Source: Sandaracinus amylolyticus
GTDB taxonomy: Bacteria; Myxococcota_A; Polyangia; Polyangiales; Sandaracinaceae
Length of the DNA stretch: 64,000 nucleotides
Reading direction: 5' to 3'
NCBI RefSeq assembly: GCF_021631985.1
Contig: NZ_CP070225.1
Span: forward strand, 5,208,001-5,272,000
Position 1 is the stretch's first letter. Each line of letters begins with the position of its first letter. The notes beneath the pieces are model-generated. The model made no database searches, was not told the origin of the DNA, and was given only the letters and a program-made list of their open reading frames with translations. The translations under genes and the position numbers were made by a program. Positions 16,355-24,181 of the stretch are shown here, one piece after another.

Positions 16355-17086
16355 CTACACCGCGCGCTTCGCGAGCCACTGCTCGAGCTGATCGGCGCCG
16401 CCGATGCGCGTGCCGTCGACGAAGATCTGGGGGGTCGTCGCGGCGCCCGCCATCGCGCGCAGGAGGCGCGGCGTGCTGCGCACCTCCTGCCATCGCAGGC
16501 CCGCGCCCGTGAGGAGCTCGCGCGCGCGAGCGCAGTGGGTGCAGCCGGGCTTCGTGAGCATCGCGACGTCGAGCGGTGAGGGCGCCGCGCCCTGCGAGAG
16601 ATAGCGGAGCATCGTGTCCGCGTCGGAGACGTCGTAGGGATCGCCCGCGACCTCCTTCTCGACGAAGAGCTTCTGCACGACTCCGTCGTTCACGAGCATC
16701 GAGTAGCGCCAGCTGCGCGGGCCGAAGCCGAGCTCGCGCTTGTCGACGAGGAAGCCGAGCGCGCGCGTGAGGTCACCGTTGCCGTCGGGCAGGAGGCGCA
16801 CGCGCTCGACGCCCTGATCGCGGCCCCACGCCTCCATCACGAACGCGTCGTTGACCGAGACGCAGACGATCTCGTCGACGCCGTGCTGCGCGAGGTCTCC
16901 CGCGAGCTCTTCGTAGCGGGGCACGTGCGACGTCGAGCACGTCGGCGTGAACGCGCCCGGGAGACCGAACACGACGACGTTGCGCCCGCCGAAGAGCTCG
17001 CGCGTCGCGACGTCCTTCCACTGCCCGTTCTCGCGCACCCGGAGCGTGAGGTCGGGGATGCGCTGGCCTTCGCGGATCGGCTCCAT
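16355..17086 (-). CDS. Hybrid peroxiredoxin-glutaredoxin (Prx5-Grx fusion)
   Basis: This 243-residue protein fuses two domains. Residues 1-165 are a type 5 peroxiredoxin with the peroxidatic motif PGAFTPTCS (Cys50). Residues 173-243 are a glutaredoxin with a CTHC active site (Cys182, Cys185) and TTPQIFVDGTRIGG for glutathione binding. Such hybrids, known from Haemophilus influenzae and Neisseria, reduce hydrogen and alkyl peroxides with glutathione through the built-in glutaredoxin. It should be cytoplasmic. Start 17086 (MEPIREGQ) was chosen by family length; an ATG at 17098 is in frame. It is divergent from an unknown gene whose start abuts a 12-bp palindrome. Confidence 0.92.
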   Translation of the reverse strand: MEPIREGQRIPDLTLRVRENGQWKDVATRELFGGRNVVVFGLPGAFTPTCSTSHVPRYEELAGDLAQHGVDEIVCVSVNDAFVMEAWGRDQGVERVRLLPDGNGDLTRALGFLVDKRELGFGPRSWRYSMLVNDGVVQKLFVEKEVAGDPYDVSDADTMLRYLSQGAAPSPLDVAMLTKPGCTHCARARELLTGAGLRWQEVRSTPRLLRAMAGAATTPQIFVDGTRIGGADQLEQWLAKRAV

Positions 17087-17152
17087 GAGCCCTCGCATGG
17101 GGCCTCGGGGCGGCGAGACAAGGCGCGGGTGGACGCCGCCGGAAAAATACGA

Positions 17153-17164
17153 GACCGTACGGTC
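17153..17164. promoter_or_regulatory. Perfect palindrome GACCGTACGGTC abutting a start codon
   Basis: This 12-base perfect inverted repeat ends one base before the ATG at 17165, within the short divergent region between the peroxiredoxin-glutaredoxin gene and an unknown gene. Its form resembles TetR-family operators. No TetR gene is seen nearby, so the binder is unknown. Confidence 0.5.
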
Positions 17165-17689
17165 ATGATTTCACCGACACCGCGCGCGCCGCTCGATTCG
17201 TGGCCGGTGCAGGCGTTCGACGCCCGCTTCGGGTTCGGATGGTGGAGCGATCCTGCCGTGCTGGTGTTCCAGGCGACCGTGGAGCGCGCGACCGCGGAGA
17301 ACGCGGAGCTCGTGCAGTCGTGGATCGACCTCGCGCTGCGTCATCGGAAGGACGAGATCGCCGAGGCGGGCGGGCTCTTCATCTTCCACGACTGGCGCAG
17401 CGTGCGAACCTACGACACCGAGGCGCGCAAGGCGTATCTCGCGCGGATGCGGGTGCGACCGCGCGACTACCTGCGGCACTCGGTGACGGTGATCGCGGCG
17501 GCGAGCCCGCTGCTGCGGATGGCGGTCGAGACCGGGAACCTCGTCGCGTCGATGGTCGCGGGGCGGAGGGTGGAGATCGCGCACGATCCCGTGGCGGTCA
17601 TGCGCGAGCACGACGTCCGTCCGCCCGAGCTGGGCACGCGCTTCCCGGGCGTGCACCGGCCGTCGTCGCGTCCTCCGATGGCGCGCTGA
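17165..17689 (+). CDS. Conserved-looking protein of unknown function
   Basis: This 174-residue soluble protein has no signal peptide. It mixes helices and strands: LFIFHDWRSVRTYDTEARKAYL, then YLRHSVTVIAAASPLLRMAVETGNLVA and a VEIAHDPVAVM end. The alternating pattern is loosely reminiscent of STAS/SpoIIAA-type folds, but no phospho-acceptor serine can be assigned, so this is only a suggestion. The start directly follows a perfect palindrome, implying tight regulation and perhaps a leaderless mRNA. It converges on the next gene with an 11-base gap. Confidence 0.6.
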   Translation: MISPTPRAPLDSWPVQAFDARFGFGWWSDPAVLVFQATVERATAENAELVQSWIDLALRHRKDEIAEAGGLFIFHDWRSVRTYDTEARKAYLARMRVRPRDYLRHSVTVIAAASPLLRMAVETGNLVASMVAGRRVEIAHDPVAVMREHDVRPPELGTRFPGVHRPSSRPPMAR

Positions 17690-17700
17690 CTCTCGGGGAC

Positions 17701-18240
17701 TCAGCCGATCATCGCGCGGAGCGTCTCGAGCGTCGGCGGCGCGAGCGGCGGCTGCATCGGGGTGTCGAGGCAGAGCTGCGCGAGGTCGCGCGTGGTGCGA
17801 TCGGCGTCGGCCCAGAGCGGCGCGAGCGCGGCGACGAGCTCCTTGGGACGCGCCTTCCAGCCGCGGAACATCGAGCGCATCTCGTCGGGCCACACGCCGC
17901 GCGCGATCGCGTCCCACACCGCGAACGGGAGCTGGGAGCCCATCACCGGCTCGCCGGGCTCGCCCTCGAGCACTCCGAGGACCGCATCCTCGATCAGCGC
18001 GCGGTGCTCGTTCGGATCGACCCGATCGACGAGGTACCGCTCCAGCAGGAACACCTCCCACGCGAACGGGTGCGGCGAGTCGACGTCGTCCAGCGCGTCA
18101 CGCACGCGATCGACGTCGATCGCGAACACCGCGAGGTGCACGTAGGTCGCGCCGTGCCGGCTCGCGAGCGCGCGGTCCATGATCGTCGGCATCCCCAGGC
18201 CTTCGGATCGCGCGGAGACGGTCGGCAGCTTGACGCGCAT
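17701..18240 (-). CDS. Hypothetical protein
   Basis: This 179-residue protein (start MRVKLPTVSARSEGLGMPT) is a soluble mixed alpha/beta sequence: YVHLAVFAIDVDRVRDALDDVDSPHPF, FLLERYLVDRVDPNEHRALIEDAVL and a Pro-rich end. It is not recognised. The ATG ending at 18240 was chosen because sequence upstream loses protein-like composition. It is the last gene of a minus-strand run that includes the sigma-like unit upstream, with a 46-base gap. Confidence 0.55.
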   Translation of the reverse strand: MRVKLPTVSARSEGLGMPTIMDRALASRHGATYVHLAVFAIDVDRVRDALDDVDSPHPFAWEVFLLERYLVDRVDPNEHRALIEDAVLGVLEGEPGEPVMGSQLPFAVWDAIARGVWPDEMRSMFRGWKARPKELVAALAPLWADADRTTRDLAQLCLDTPMQPPLAPPTLETLRAMIG

Positions 18241-18286
18241 TCGGCGGTGAACATGGACGCCGCCTCGCGCGGCGTCGAGCGTCGGC

Positions 18287-19075
18287 TCAGCGCGTGACGC
18301 GGAGGTCGAAGCGCTCCTCGCCGACGAAGAGCGCGATGGCGAGCGCTCCATCACCGTCGACGTGGCCCGACCAGTAGCCCGGCTGCATCGAGGTGGTGCG
18401 CAGGCCCTGTCCTTCGAGCCGCAGCGCAGCGTCGCTCGTCGCGTACGCCGCGAGCTGCCCGTCGTCGAACGTGTACACCTCGACGAGCGCCGCGCCGGTC
18501 CGCGGATCGTCCACCTGCGCGACGCGCCGTCCGCTCGCGGGATCGCGCATGGCCTCGCCGTCCGCTGCGGCGAGCATCACCGGTGCGCGCGTCGTGTCGA
18601 CGCCCGCCGCGGTCCGCAGCGCCCACGCGAGCTCTTCGCGGGCGCGCGACGATGCCCGGATGCGGCGCGCGATGCTCGCCGCGTCGTACGGATCGAGCCG
18701 CCCCGAGAGCAGGCGCGCGACGTCGCGCGGCGAAGGCTCGGCCGCCGCGTTGGAAGAACGCGGCGCGGGCTCGGGATCGGGCGCGCGGCTCGCCAGCGCA
18801 CGCAGACCGTCACGCGCGAGCGTGATCGCGATGCGCAGCGCCTCCTCTTCGTCCTCGTCGTCGCGGCGCTCCGCACCTGCGTGGAGCAAGGCGCGCTGTC
18901 CGACGCGGCGGAGATCCTCACGCGCGCGCCGCGACGTGTCGGGGAGCGCGCCCGTCACCTCGAGCGCGACCGAGAGCGCGAGCGCCTCGAGCACCGGCCC
19001 GATCGCGTCGCCCTCGCGCCACGACGCGGCCGCCCGTGCGCGCTCTTCCCAGGCCCGCTGCAGCTCGTCCGTCAT
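18287..19075 (-). CDS. Hypothetical protein, third gene of the sigma-like unit
   Basis: This 262-residue soluble protein has an N-terminal helical half (TDELQRAWEERARAAASW), an acidic stretch RRDDEDEEEA, then a segment RDVARLLSGRLDPYDAASIARRIRASSRAREELAWALR. The latter resembles the N-terminal helix bundle found before anti-sigma and DUF-type regulatory domains. The C-terminal third is beta-rich (VYTFDDGQLAAYATSDAALRLEG). There is no membrane segment and no zinc motif. Its ATG overlaps the stop of the 66-residue gene (ATGA), so all three proteins of the unit are probably made together. A role as regulator of the sigma-like protein is an inference from position. Confidence 0.62.
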   Translation of the reverse strand: MTDELQRAWEERARAAASWREGDAIGPVLEALALSVALEVTGALPDTSRRAREDLRRVGQRALLHAGAERRDDEDEEEALRIAITLARDGLRALASRAPDPEPAPRSSNAAAEPSPRDVARLLSGRLDPYDAASIARRIRASSRAREELAWALRTAAGVDTTRAPVMLAAADGEAMRDPASGRRVAQVDDPRTGAALVEVYTFDDGQLAAYATSDAALRLEGQGLRTTSMQPGYWSGHVDGDGALAIALFVGEERFDLRVTR

Positions 19076-19272
19076 CGCGCAGCTCCCTCGATCCCCCCGA
19101 GATCCTCGCACGCCGACCGCGGTCGCTGGTAGTCGTTGGGCACCAGCCGGTCCGACGCCGACATCGCGTTCGGCGACACGGCCTCTCTCTGGAACGAGGC
19201 GGCTCTCGGAGCGGCGACGGCGTGCATCGAGCGCCCCCGACGCCGCGACCGCGACGCGACTGACGCGCTCAC
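19072..19272 (-). CDS. 66-residue overlapping small protein in the sigma-like unit
   Basis: This short gene exactly bridges two neighbours. Its GTG (19270-19272) overlaps the sigma-like stop as GTGA, and its TGA (19072-19074) overlaps the next ATG as ATGA. The 66 residues are basic at the N-terminus (SASVASRSRRRGRS) and polar later, with one Cys and no membrane segment. Function is unknown. The double overlap is the main evidence that it is translated. Without it the two flanking genes would leave an unexplained gap of 193 bases that stays open in just this frame. Confidence 0.5.
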   Translation of the reverse strand: MSASVASRSRRRGRSMHAVAAPRAASFQREAVSPNAMSASDRLVPNDYQRPRSACEDLGGIEGAAR

Positions 19273-20027
19273 GATCCCTCCCCACGGCGGCGCGTCGGGC
19301 GCGGACGTCCCGCATCGGCCCGGCGCGCGCTCACCAGCTCGCGCACCGCGGCCGCGATGTCGGACGCGGTCGAGCCCTCGCCCGCCTCGCGCACCCAGCG
19401 ATCGAGCGCGGCGAGCACCCACGGACGCCCACGCTCGACCCACTTGTAGACGCGATCGCGCGAGAGGGGCTCGCCCGCGTCGAGCGCCGCGGCGATCGCG
19501 TCGAAGTCCGCCTCGAGCACCGCGCGATGGAGGGTCGCCCGCGCCTGCATGCGCTTGAGGTGACGGCTCGCCGCGTTGGGCTCGGTGGCCTGCAGCTCCG
19601 CCTCGACGTGATCCTCGATCGTCGCGAGGACGCGCTCGAGCGCGTTGCCGTCGAGATCGCCCCCCGCGTCGCCCTCGAGGCGATCGAGCAGAGGCGTCGC
19701 GTCGTCGCCCTCGGTGCCGCGATCGAGCCCGCGCTGCACGGGATCGCGCTTGCGCATCCGGAAGCCGTCGACCTTCTTGCGGCGGTGGATCGTCGAGACC
19801 CACTTCGCGGCTTGCAGCGGGACCGAGGCCTCCATCGTCCGCACGTTGCGCGCGATCGCGAGCAGCGTCTCCTGGCGCGCCTCGTCGGCATCGGCGCCCC
19901 CGGCGGGCCAGGTCTCGCGCAGCCACGCATCGACGGCACGCCAGTGCGCGTCGTGGCGCCGCGCGAGGGGGTCCTCGGAGTCGCGGAGCGCGATCAGGGC
20001 GGCGAAGAGCGTGTCGGGCGAGGACAT
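19269..20027 (-). CDS. ECF sigma-factor-like protein
   Basis: This protein has 252 residues. Residues 35-100 (WRAVDAWLRETWPAGG, DADEARQETLLAIARNV, AAKWVSTIHRRKKVDGFRMRK) follow the layout of ECF sigma region 2: the core-binding helix and then the promoter-melting helix with a W-V-x-T-I-x-R-R element. A typical region 4 helix-turn-helix is not evident. LSRDRVYKWVERGRPWVLAALDRW near residue 185 may be a divergent one. The gene begins a three-gene overlapping unit and could direct or modulate transcription of nearby genes. It may instead be a sigma-derived adaptor that no longer binds -35 DNA. Confidence 0.52.
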   Translation of the reverse strand: MSSPDTLFAALIALRDSEDPLARRHDAHWRAVDAWLRETWPAGGADADEARQETLLAIARNVRTMEASVPLQAAKWVSTIHRRKKVDGFRMRKRDPVQRGLDRGTEGDDATPLLDRLEGDAGGDLDGNALERVLATIEDHVEAELQATEPNAASRHLKRMQARATLHRAVLEADFDAIAAALDAGEPLSRDRVYKWVERGRPWVLAALDRWVREAGEGSTASDIAAAVRELVSARRADAGRPRPTRRRGEGS

Positions 20028-20079
20028 CGGAGCTGCGAGCGGAGGGAGTTACCCGATGCGCGGCCAGGACTCAATGCCG

Positions 20080-21978
20080 TCAGATCGCCTCGCACCGCGC
20101 GATCAGCTCCTGCAGCGCGCGCCCGAGCTCGACGTGGCTCTCGAGCGCTCGCTCGACGCGCCCCCGGGCCGCGCCCAGCCATCGAGGCGCGTCGCCCCAC
20201 GTCGGCAGCGCCGCGAGCGCGGTGCGGGTACGCGCCGTCGCGTCCTCGTCGAGCCGTGCGCTCGCGACGCGCACCTCCGCCTCGACGAGCACGTTCACGT
20301 GCGCCAGCGAGCGCAGCCCGGGCTCGAGCGCGCGACCGTGCGCGAGCGTCGAGCTCGCGAGGAGGTGGAGCCCACGCTCGCGCGCGTCGCGATCGTCCCC
20401 TCGTGCGAGCGCGAGCCCGAGATGACGCCGCGCGCGCAGTCCGGGGAGCGGATGCTCGTGCAGCGCCTCGTGTACCGCGGGCACGTCGAGCACCTCGCGC
20501 GCCTCGGACCAGCGACCGAGCGCGACCAGCGCCCCACCCCATCCGGTGCGCACCCAGCTCTCCTTCTTGCCGCGCGCGCCGGGCTCGTCCTCCGCGACCT
20601 CGTCCATCGCGGCGCGCCACATCGCGCGCGCTTCGGCCTCGCGACCGAGCCGCCCGAGCGCCTCCATGAGGTACACGCGGCTGCGCGCTGCGTCCTCGGG
20701 CGCGTGGCGCAGCGTCAGCGCGAGCGCCTCGTCGAAGCACGCGCGTGCCGCGTCGTCGCGCCGCCGGCCCATCTCGACGAGCCCCGCGCAGCCGAGCGCC
20801 TTGATGTGCTCGCCGCGCAGCCGCGCACGCCGGGCGATCGTGATCGCACGCCGCGCTGCCTGCGCTGCAGCGCGGAACCGGAAGAGCTTCAGCTCCGTCA
20901 TCGCGCGCTGTTGCTCGAGCGCGGTGAGCGGCGCGTCGGGGATCGCGTCCGCCTCGCGCTCCGCGATCGCACGCGCGCTCTCGAGCACGCGCAGGCTGCC
21001 CTCGGGATCGCCGAGGTGACGCCGCGCGGCGGCCAGCCGTGAGAGCGCTTCGATCTGCAGATCGGGCCGCGCATCGGGCAGCGTGCCGGCGACGCGCGCG
21101 AGGCGCTCGTCGATCGCAGGCCATCGATAGCCGCGCCATCCCTCGGCGAAGAGCGCACGCGCCTCGCGCACCGCGCGCTCGGGATCGCGACGGGCGCGCA
21201 CCGCGACGAGCGTCGCCTCGAGCAGCGCGTCGATCGTGCCCACCGCGACGATCTCGATCCCCGCGTTGGCGCTGCGCGCTTCGTCCTCCTGCTCCGCCGG
21301 CACGACGATCGCGCCGCACCCCGCGTCGCGCGCCGCGCGCACCTTCGCGGCGATCGCGCCCACCCGCGCGATCACACCGCCGCGCAGCGCACCGGTGACC
21401 GCGATCCCGCTCCGCGCCGCGCGCTCGCTCCACAACGACACCGCGCTCACCAGCGCCGCCGCGCCGAGCGACTCGCCGTCGATCGCCACGCCCTCGAGCG
21501 CGCGGGGCCGCGCCGCCACGAGCCGGAAGCGATCCACCGCGCGCGGAGGTGCCGCCCGCTCGGCACCGATCGCCAGGGCGTCCGCGAACGCCGCGCTCGC
21601 ACGCGCGCCGAGCGCCGGTCGATCGCCACCGCCTCCCGCGGGGTCGAACTCGATCCAGAGCATCCGCACCAGCGCCTCGCCGGCCGATGCATCGAAGAGC
21701 GGCACGCGCACCGCATGCGGGGGCGGCGTCTCCTCGCACGCACCGATCGCGGCCTCTTCGATCCCGAGCGCCCGCGCCCGGGCCCGCAGCGCGATCGCGA
21801 CGCTCCCGGGATCGGCCAGCGAGAACGCGCGCGCCGCGAGCTCGCGTGCGTAACGGCGCCCGGCGACGCCCTCGGCGCGCTCGGCGCGCGCCACGAAGGG
21901 CTCGACGCGCCCGGCGCGCAGCGCGCGCTCGATCGACTCGGGATCGAGCGCGTGCTCGGCGATCGGCAACGCGCTCAA
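20080..21978 (-). CDS. Lon-type (S16) protease-like domain fused to TPR repeats
   Basis: This protein has 632 residues. Residues 115-230 match the proteolytic domain of Lon: EGVAIDGESLGAAALVSAVSLW with Ser170 where Lon has its catalytic serine, then ALRGGVIARVGAIAAKVRAARDAG with Lys212 in the position of the catalytic lysine, followed by GAIVVPAEQ. The Ser-Lys gap of 42 fits Lon (43 in E. coli). There is no AAA+ ATPase part. Instead residues 290-625 form about eight TPR-like helical pairs. A TPR-guided, ATP-independent protease or a protease-derived scaffold is possible. The annotated start is a TTG. It lies 7 bases after the TerB-like gene and is probably co-transcribed with it. Confidence 0.68.
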   Translation of the reverse strand: MSALPIAEHALDPESIERALRAGRVEPFVARAERAEGVAGRRYARELAARAFSLADPGSVAIALRARARALGIEEAAIGACEETPPPHAVRVPLFDASAGEALVRMLWIEFDPAGGGGDRPALGARASAAFADALAIGAERAAPPRAVDRFRLVAARPRALEGVAIDGESLGAAALVSAVSLWSERAARSGIAVTGALRGGVIARVGAIAAKVRAARDAGCGAIVVPAEQEDEARSANAGIEIVAVGTIDALLEATLVAVRARRDPERAVREARALFAEGWRGYRWPAIDERLARVAGTLPDARPDLQIEALSRLAAARRHLGDPEGSLRVLESARAIAEREADAIPDAPLTALEQQRAMTELKLFRFRAAAQAARRAITIARRARLRGEHIKALGCAGLVEMGRRRDDAARACFDEALALTLRHAPEDAARSRVYLMEALGRLGREAEARAMWRAAMDEVAEDEPGARGKKESWVRTGWGGALVALGRWSEAREVLDVPAVHEALHEHPLPGLRARRHLGLALARGDDRDARERGLHLLASSTLAHGRALEPGLRSLAHVNVLVEAEVRVASARLDEDATARTRTALAALPTWGDAPRWLGAARGRVERALESHVELGRALQELIARCEAI

Positions 21979-21985
21979 CGTGCGC

Positions 21986-22312
21986 TCAGGACAGGAGCTG
22001 CTCGAGAAGCGCCAGGTTCTCGCGCTCTTCCTCGCTGATCTCGCCGTCCGCGCCGACGATGCTCTTCGCCATCTCGAGGAAGAGCGCGCGGTGCTCGCGC
22101 GGGATGTCGTTGGGATCGACCTCGTCGGCGCGCGGCGGCAGCTCGAGCCACTTCTGGACCTGCTTCGCCTCGTCGTCGTCCAGCTTGAGCTTGCGCATCA
22201 TCTTCTGGACGAAGCTGCGCTCCTGATCCGCGATCCGCAGATCCGCCCACGCGAAGGAGCACACGAACTTCATCAGACGCAGGCGGTCTTGGCGGTCGAG
22301 GTTGCCGAGCAC
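21986..22312 (-). CDS. TerB-like (tellurite-resistance B family) protein
   Basis: This 108-residue, all-helical acidic protein has the two TerB signatures: an early FVCSFAWADLRIADQERSFV and a late SIVGADGEISEEERENLALL. The Asp/Glu pairs near both helices are the metal-binding positions in TerB. TerB proteins are cytoplasmic or membrane-peripheral adaptors in stress and phage-defence modules; other ter genes are absent here. The GTG at 22312 is chosen because AGGAGG stands five bases upstream. The frame is open to 22348 but lacks a ribosome site there. It probably forms an operon with the Lon-TPR gene. Confidence 0.8.
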   Translation of the reverse strand: MLGNLDRQDRLRLMKFVCSFAWADLRIADQERSFVQKMMRKLKLDDDEAKQVQKWLELPPRADEVDPNDIPREHRALFLEMAKSIVGADGEISEEERENLALLEQLLS

Positions 22313-22354
22313 GTGGTCCTCCTGGGCAAAAGGGGAGCGAGCATACACCGAACG

Positions 22355-22540
22355 TCAGGGCGAGGCGGGCGCGCTCTCGTCGGCGCCGCCGAAGGTGCGC
22401 GCGGCACATCCGGCGAAGGAGCGCGACGTCAGGTGGCTCACGGCCCAGAGCCCTCCCACGCCACCGAGGACGAGCAGCACCACGAGGCGCACCAGGAAGC
22501 GTCGATCGCGCCGGAACGCGTGCTCCTCGAGATCGGCCAT
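22355..22540 (-). CDS. Small single-pass membrane protein
   Basis: This protein has 61 residues. MADLEEHAFRRDRRF is a charged cytoplasmic start. LVRLVVLLVLGGVGGLWAVSHL is one membrane segment. A short outer tail with one Cys (FAGCAARTFGG) ends Ala/Ser/Pro. Function is unknown. It lies upstream of, and on the same strand as, the TerB-like gene (42-base gap) and could be its membrane anchor; that is inference. It is divergent from the 2-oxoacid dehydrogenase E2 gene. Confidence 0.55.
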   Translation of the reverse strand: MADLEEHAFRRDRRFLVRLVVLLVLGGVGGLWAVSHLTSRSFAGCAARTFGGADESAPASP

Positions 22541-22606
22541 CGAGCGCGATGATGCGTCGGCGCGAGAGTCACCGCAAAGCCGTGCCACGCGCAGTGGGCA
22601 TCTCGG

Positions 22607-22635
22607 TTGAAAGGCCCCAGGCAGTCTGGTAGTGA
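22607..22635 (+). promoter_or_regulatory. Possible promoter for the E2 gene
   Basis: TTGAAA (22607-22612) is followed after 17 bases by TAGTGA (22630-22635). The -35 matches 5 of 6 and the -10 is weak. It lies 80 bases upstream of the ATG, whose AGGAGG ribosome site is at 22702-22707. Confidence 0.3.
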
Positions 22636-22714
22636 CAGGCACCTTTTTCCGCGGCTTCCGCGGTGTTCGCGACGCGCCTGCGAGATTCAGCGGGTGCGCG
22701 CAGGAGGAGCTCGA

Positions 22715-24097
22715 ATGGCGACGGTCGTGATGCCTCCGCTCGGCGAGAGCGTGCTCGAAGGGACCGTGGGAAAATGGCTGGTCCAGGAAGGCCAGCGGGT
22801 CGAGCGCGATCAGCCGGTCGTGGAGATCCTGACCGACAAGACCGACAGCGAGATCCCGGCGCCGGCGTCCGGCCTGGTCGTGAAGCTGTTGGTGAACGAG
22901 GGCGACACCGTGCCGATCGGCGCGCGCCTGCTCGAGATCGACGAGAGCGCGTCGGGCGCGGTCGCAGCCGCGGCTCCCGCGCCGGCCGCTGCCGCACCGG
23001 CCGCTGCCGCACCGGTCGCTGCCGCACCGGCCGCTCCGGCGCCGGTCGCCGAGCCGGCGAGCAGTGGTGAGCCCGGCCGTGCCTCGCCCGCGGTGCGCAA
23101 GCTGGCGCGCGAGATGGACGTGGACCTCGGCTCGATCGAGGGCACGGGTCAGGGTGGCGTGATCACGCGCGAGGACGTGCTCCGCGCGTCGACGCCTGCG
23201 GCCCCGCCGGCGCGTCCCTCGGCGCCCGCGATCGCGCCGCCGCCGCCCGCGCCCGTCGCCGCACCTGCGCCGGCCGCTGCACCGCGGACGTCGCCGGGTG
23301 TGCTCGCCGCGTCGGGAACCGCGCCCGCCGGCCTCGCCGAGGCGCTGCGCGTCCTCTCGGGCCAGAGCGCGTTCAAGGTGCCGCCCTACCAGCAGCTGCC
23401 GGGCGACAAGGTCGTCCCGTTCTCGCGCCGCCGCCGGATCATCGCGGACCACATGGTCTACTCGAAGCTCGCGTCGCCCCACGTGGTGACGTTCGCCGAG
23501 TGCGACCTGCACAAGACGTCGACGCTGCGTGACAAGCACAAGGACGCGCTGAAGAAGGAGGGCGTGAACCTCACGTTCCTCGCGTTCGTCACGGCGGCAG
23601 TGGCGCGCGCGCTGCGCGAGTACCCGGTGATGAACTCGCGCATCCTCGAGGACGCGTACGTGCAGCACCGCGACGTGAACCTCGGCATCGCGGTGGAGAC
23701 CGACGAAGGGCTCGTGGTGCCGGTGATCCGCAAGGCGGACGAGCTGCGGGTGCGCGGCATCGCGCGAGCGATCGACGAGATCGCGACGAAGTCGCGCGAC
23801 GGCAAGCTCACGCCGGACGATCTCGCGGGCAAGACGTTCTCGATCTCGAACCCGGGCCGCAAGGGCAACCTCGTCGGCGGCGCGATCATCTCGCAGCCGA
23901 ACGTCGGCATCCTGCGCATCGGCGAGATCAAGAAGCGCGTGGTCGTCGTGGAGAACGACGGTCAGGACACGATCGCGATCCACCCCGTGATGTACATGGC
24001 GCTCTCGTACGATCACCGCGTGGTCGACGGAGTGGTCGCGAACGGGTTCCTGTTCCGCGTGAACGAGCTGCTCGAGAAGGGCGAGTTCGAGATCTGA
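22715..24097 (+). CDS. Dihydrolipoamide acyltransferase, E2 component of a 2-oxoacid dehydrogenase complex
   Basis: This protein has 460 residues. Residues 1-77 are a lipoyl domain with the lipoylated lysine at 42 (LTDKTDSEI). An Ala/Pro linker follows. Residues 123-160 are the E3/E1-binding domain (RASPAVRKLAREMDVDL). Another Ala/Pro linker leads to the catalytic domain (about 235-460) with the SYDHRVVDG motif, His434. E2 transfers the acyl group from lipoate to CoA in the pyruvate, 2-oxoglutarate or branched-chain complex. Which one cannot be decided from sequence alone, and no E1 or E3 gene is adjacent. AGGAGG ends 7 bases before the ATG. A 12-bp hairpin follows the stop. Confidence 0.92.
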   Translation: MATVVMPPLGESVLEGTVGKWLVQEGQRVERDQPVVEILTDKTDSEIPAPASGLVVKLLVNEGDTVPIGARLLEIDESASGAVAAAAPAPAAAAPAAAAPVAAAPAAPAPVAEPASSGEPGRASPAVRKLAREMDVDLGSIEGTGQGGVITREDVLRASTPAAPPARPSAPAIAPPPPAPVAAPAPAAAPRTSPGVLAASGTAPAGLAEALRVLSGQSAFKVPPYQQLPGDKVVPFSRRRRIIADHMVYSKLASPHVVTFAECDLHKTSTLRDKHKDALKKEGVNLTFLAFVTAAVARALREYPVMNSRILEDAYVQHRDVNLGIAVETDEGLVVPVIRKADELRVRGIARAIDEIATKSRDGKLTPDDLAGKTFSISNPGRKGNLVGGAIISQPNVGILRIGEIKKRVVVVENDGQDTIAIHPVMYMALSYDHRVVDGVVANGFLFRVNELLEKGEFEI

Positions 24098-24106
24098 GCG
24101 GTGTTT

Positions 24107-24134
24107 CGGGAGGGGTCTCGAAAGACCCCTCCCG
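24107..24134 (+). terminator. Perfect 12-bp hairpin after the E2 gene
   Basis: CGGGAGGGGTCT pairs fully with AGACCCCTCCCG around a CGAA tetraloop, ten bases past the E2 stop. There is no U-tract. It is in the right place for a bidirectional terminator between the convergent E2 and PEGA genes. Confidence 0.6.
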
Positions 24135-24160
24135 ACCGGCAAGCCGCCTCGGGGCCCCGC
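24107..24160. repeat. GC-rich intergenic element, copy B
   Basis: The hairpin above is followed by GGCAAGC then GGGGCCCCGC (to 24160), the same hairpin-plus-core arrangement, in inverted order, as at 5069-5126 and 46359-46426. Confidence 0.45.
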
Positions 24161-24181
24161 TCCAGTCTGCGCGTGGCGAGC

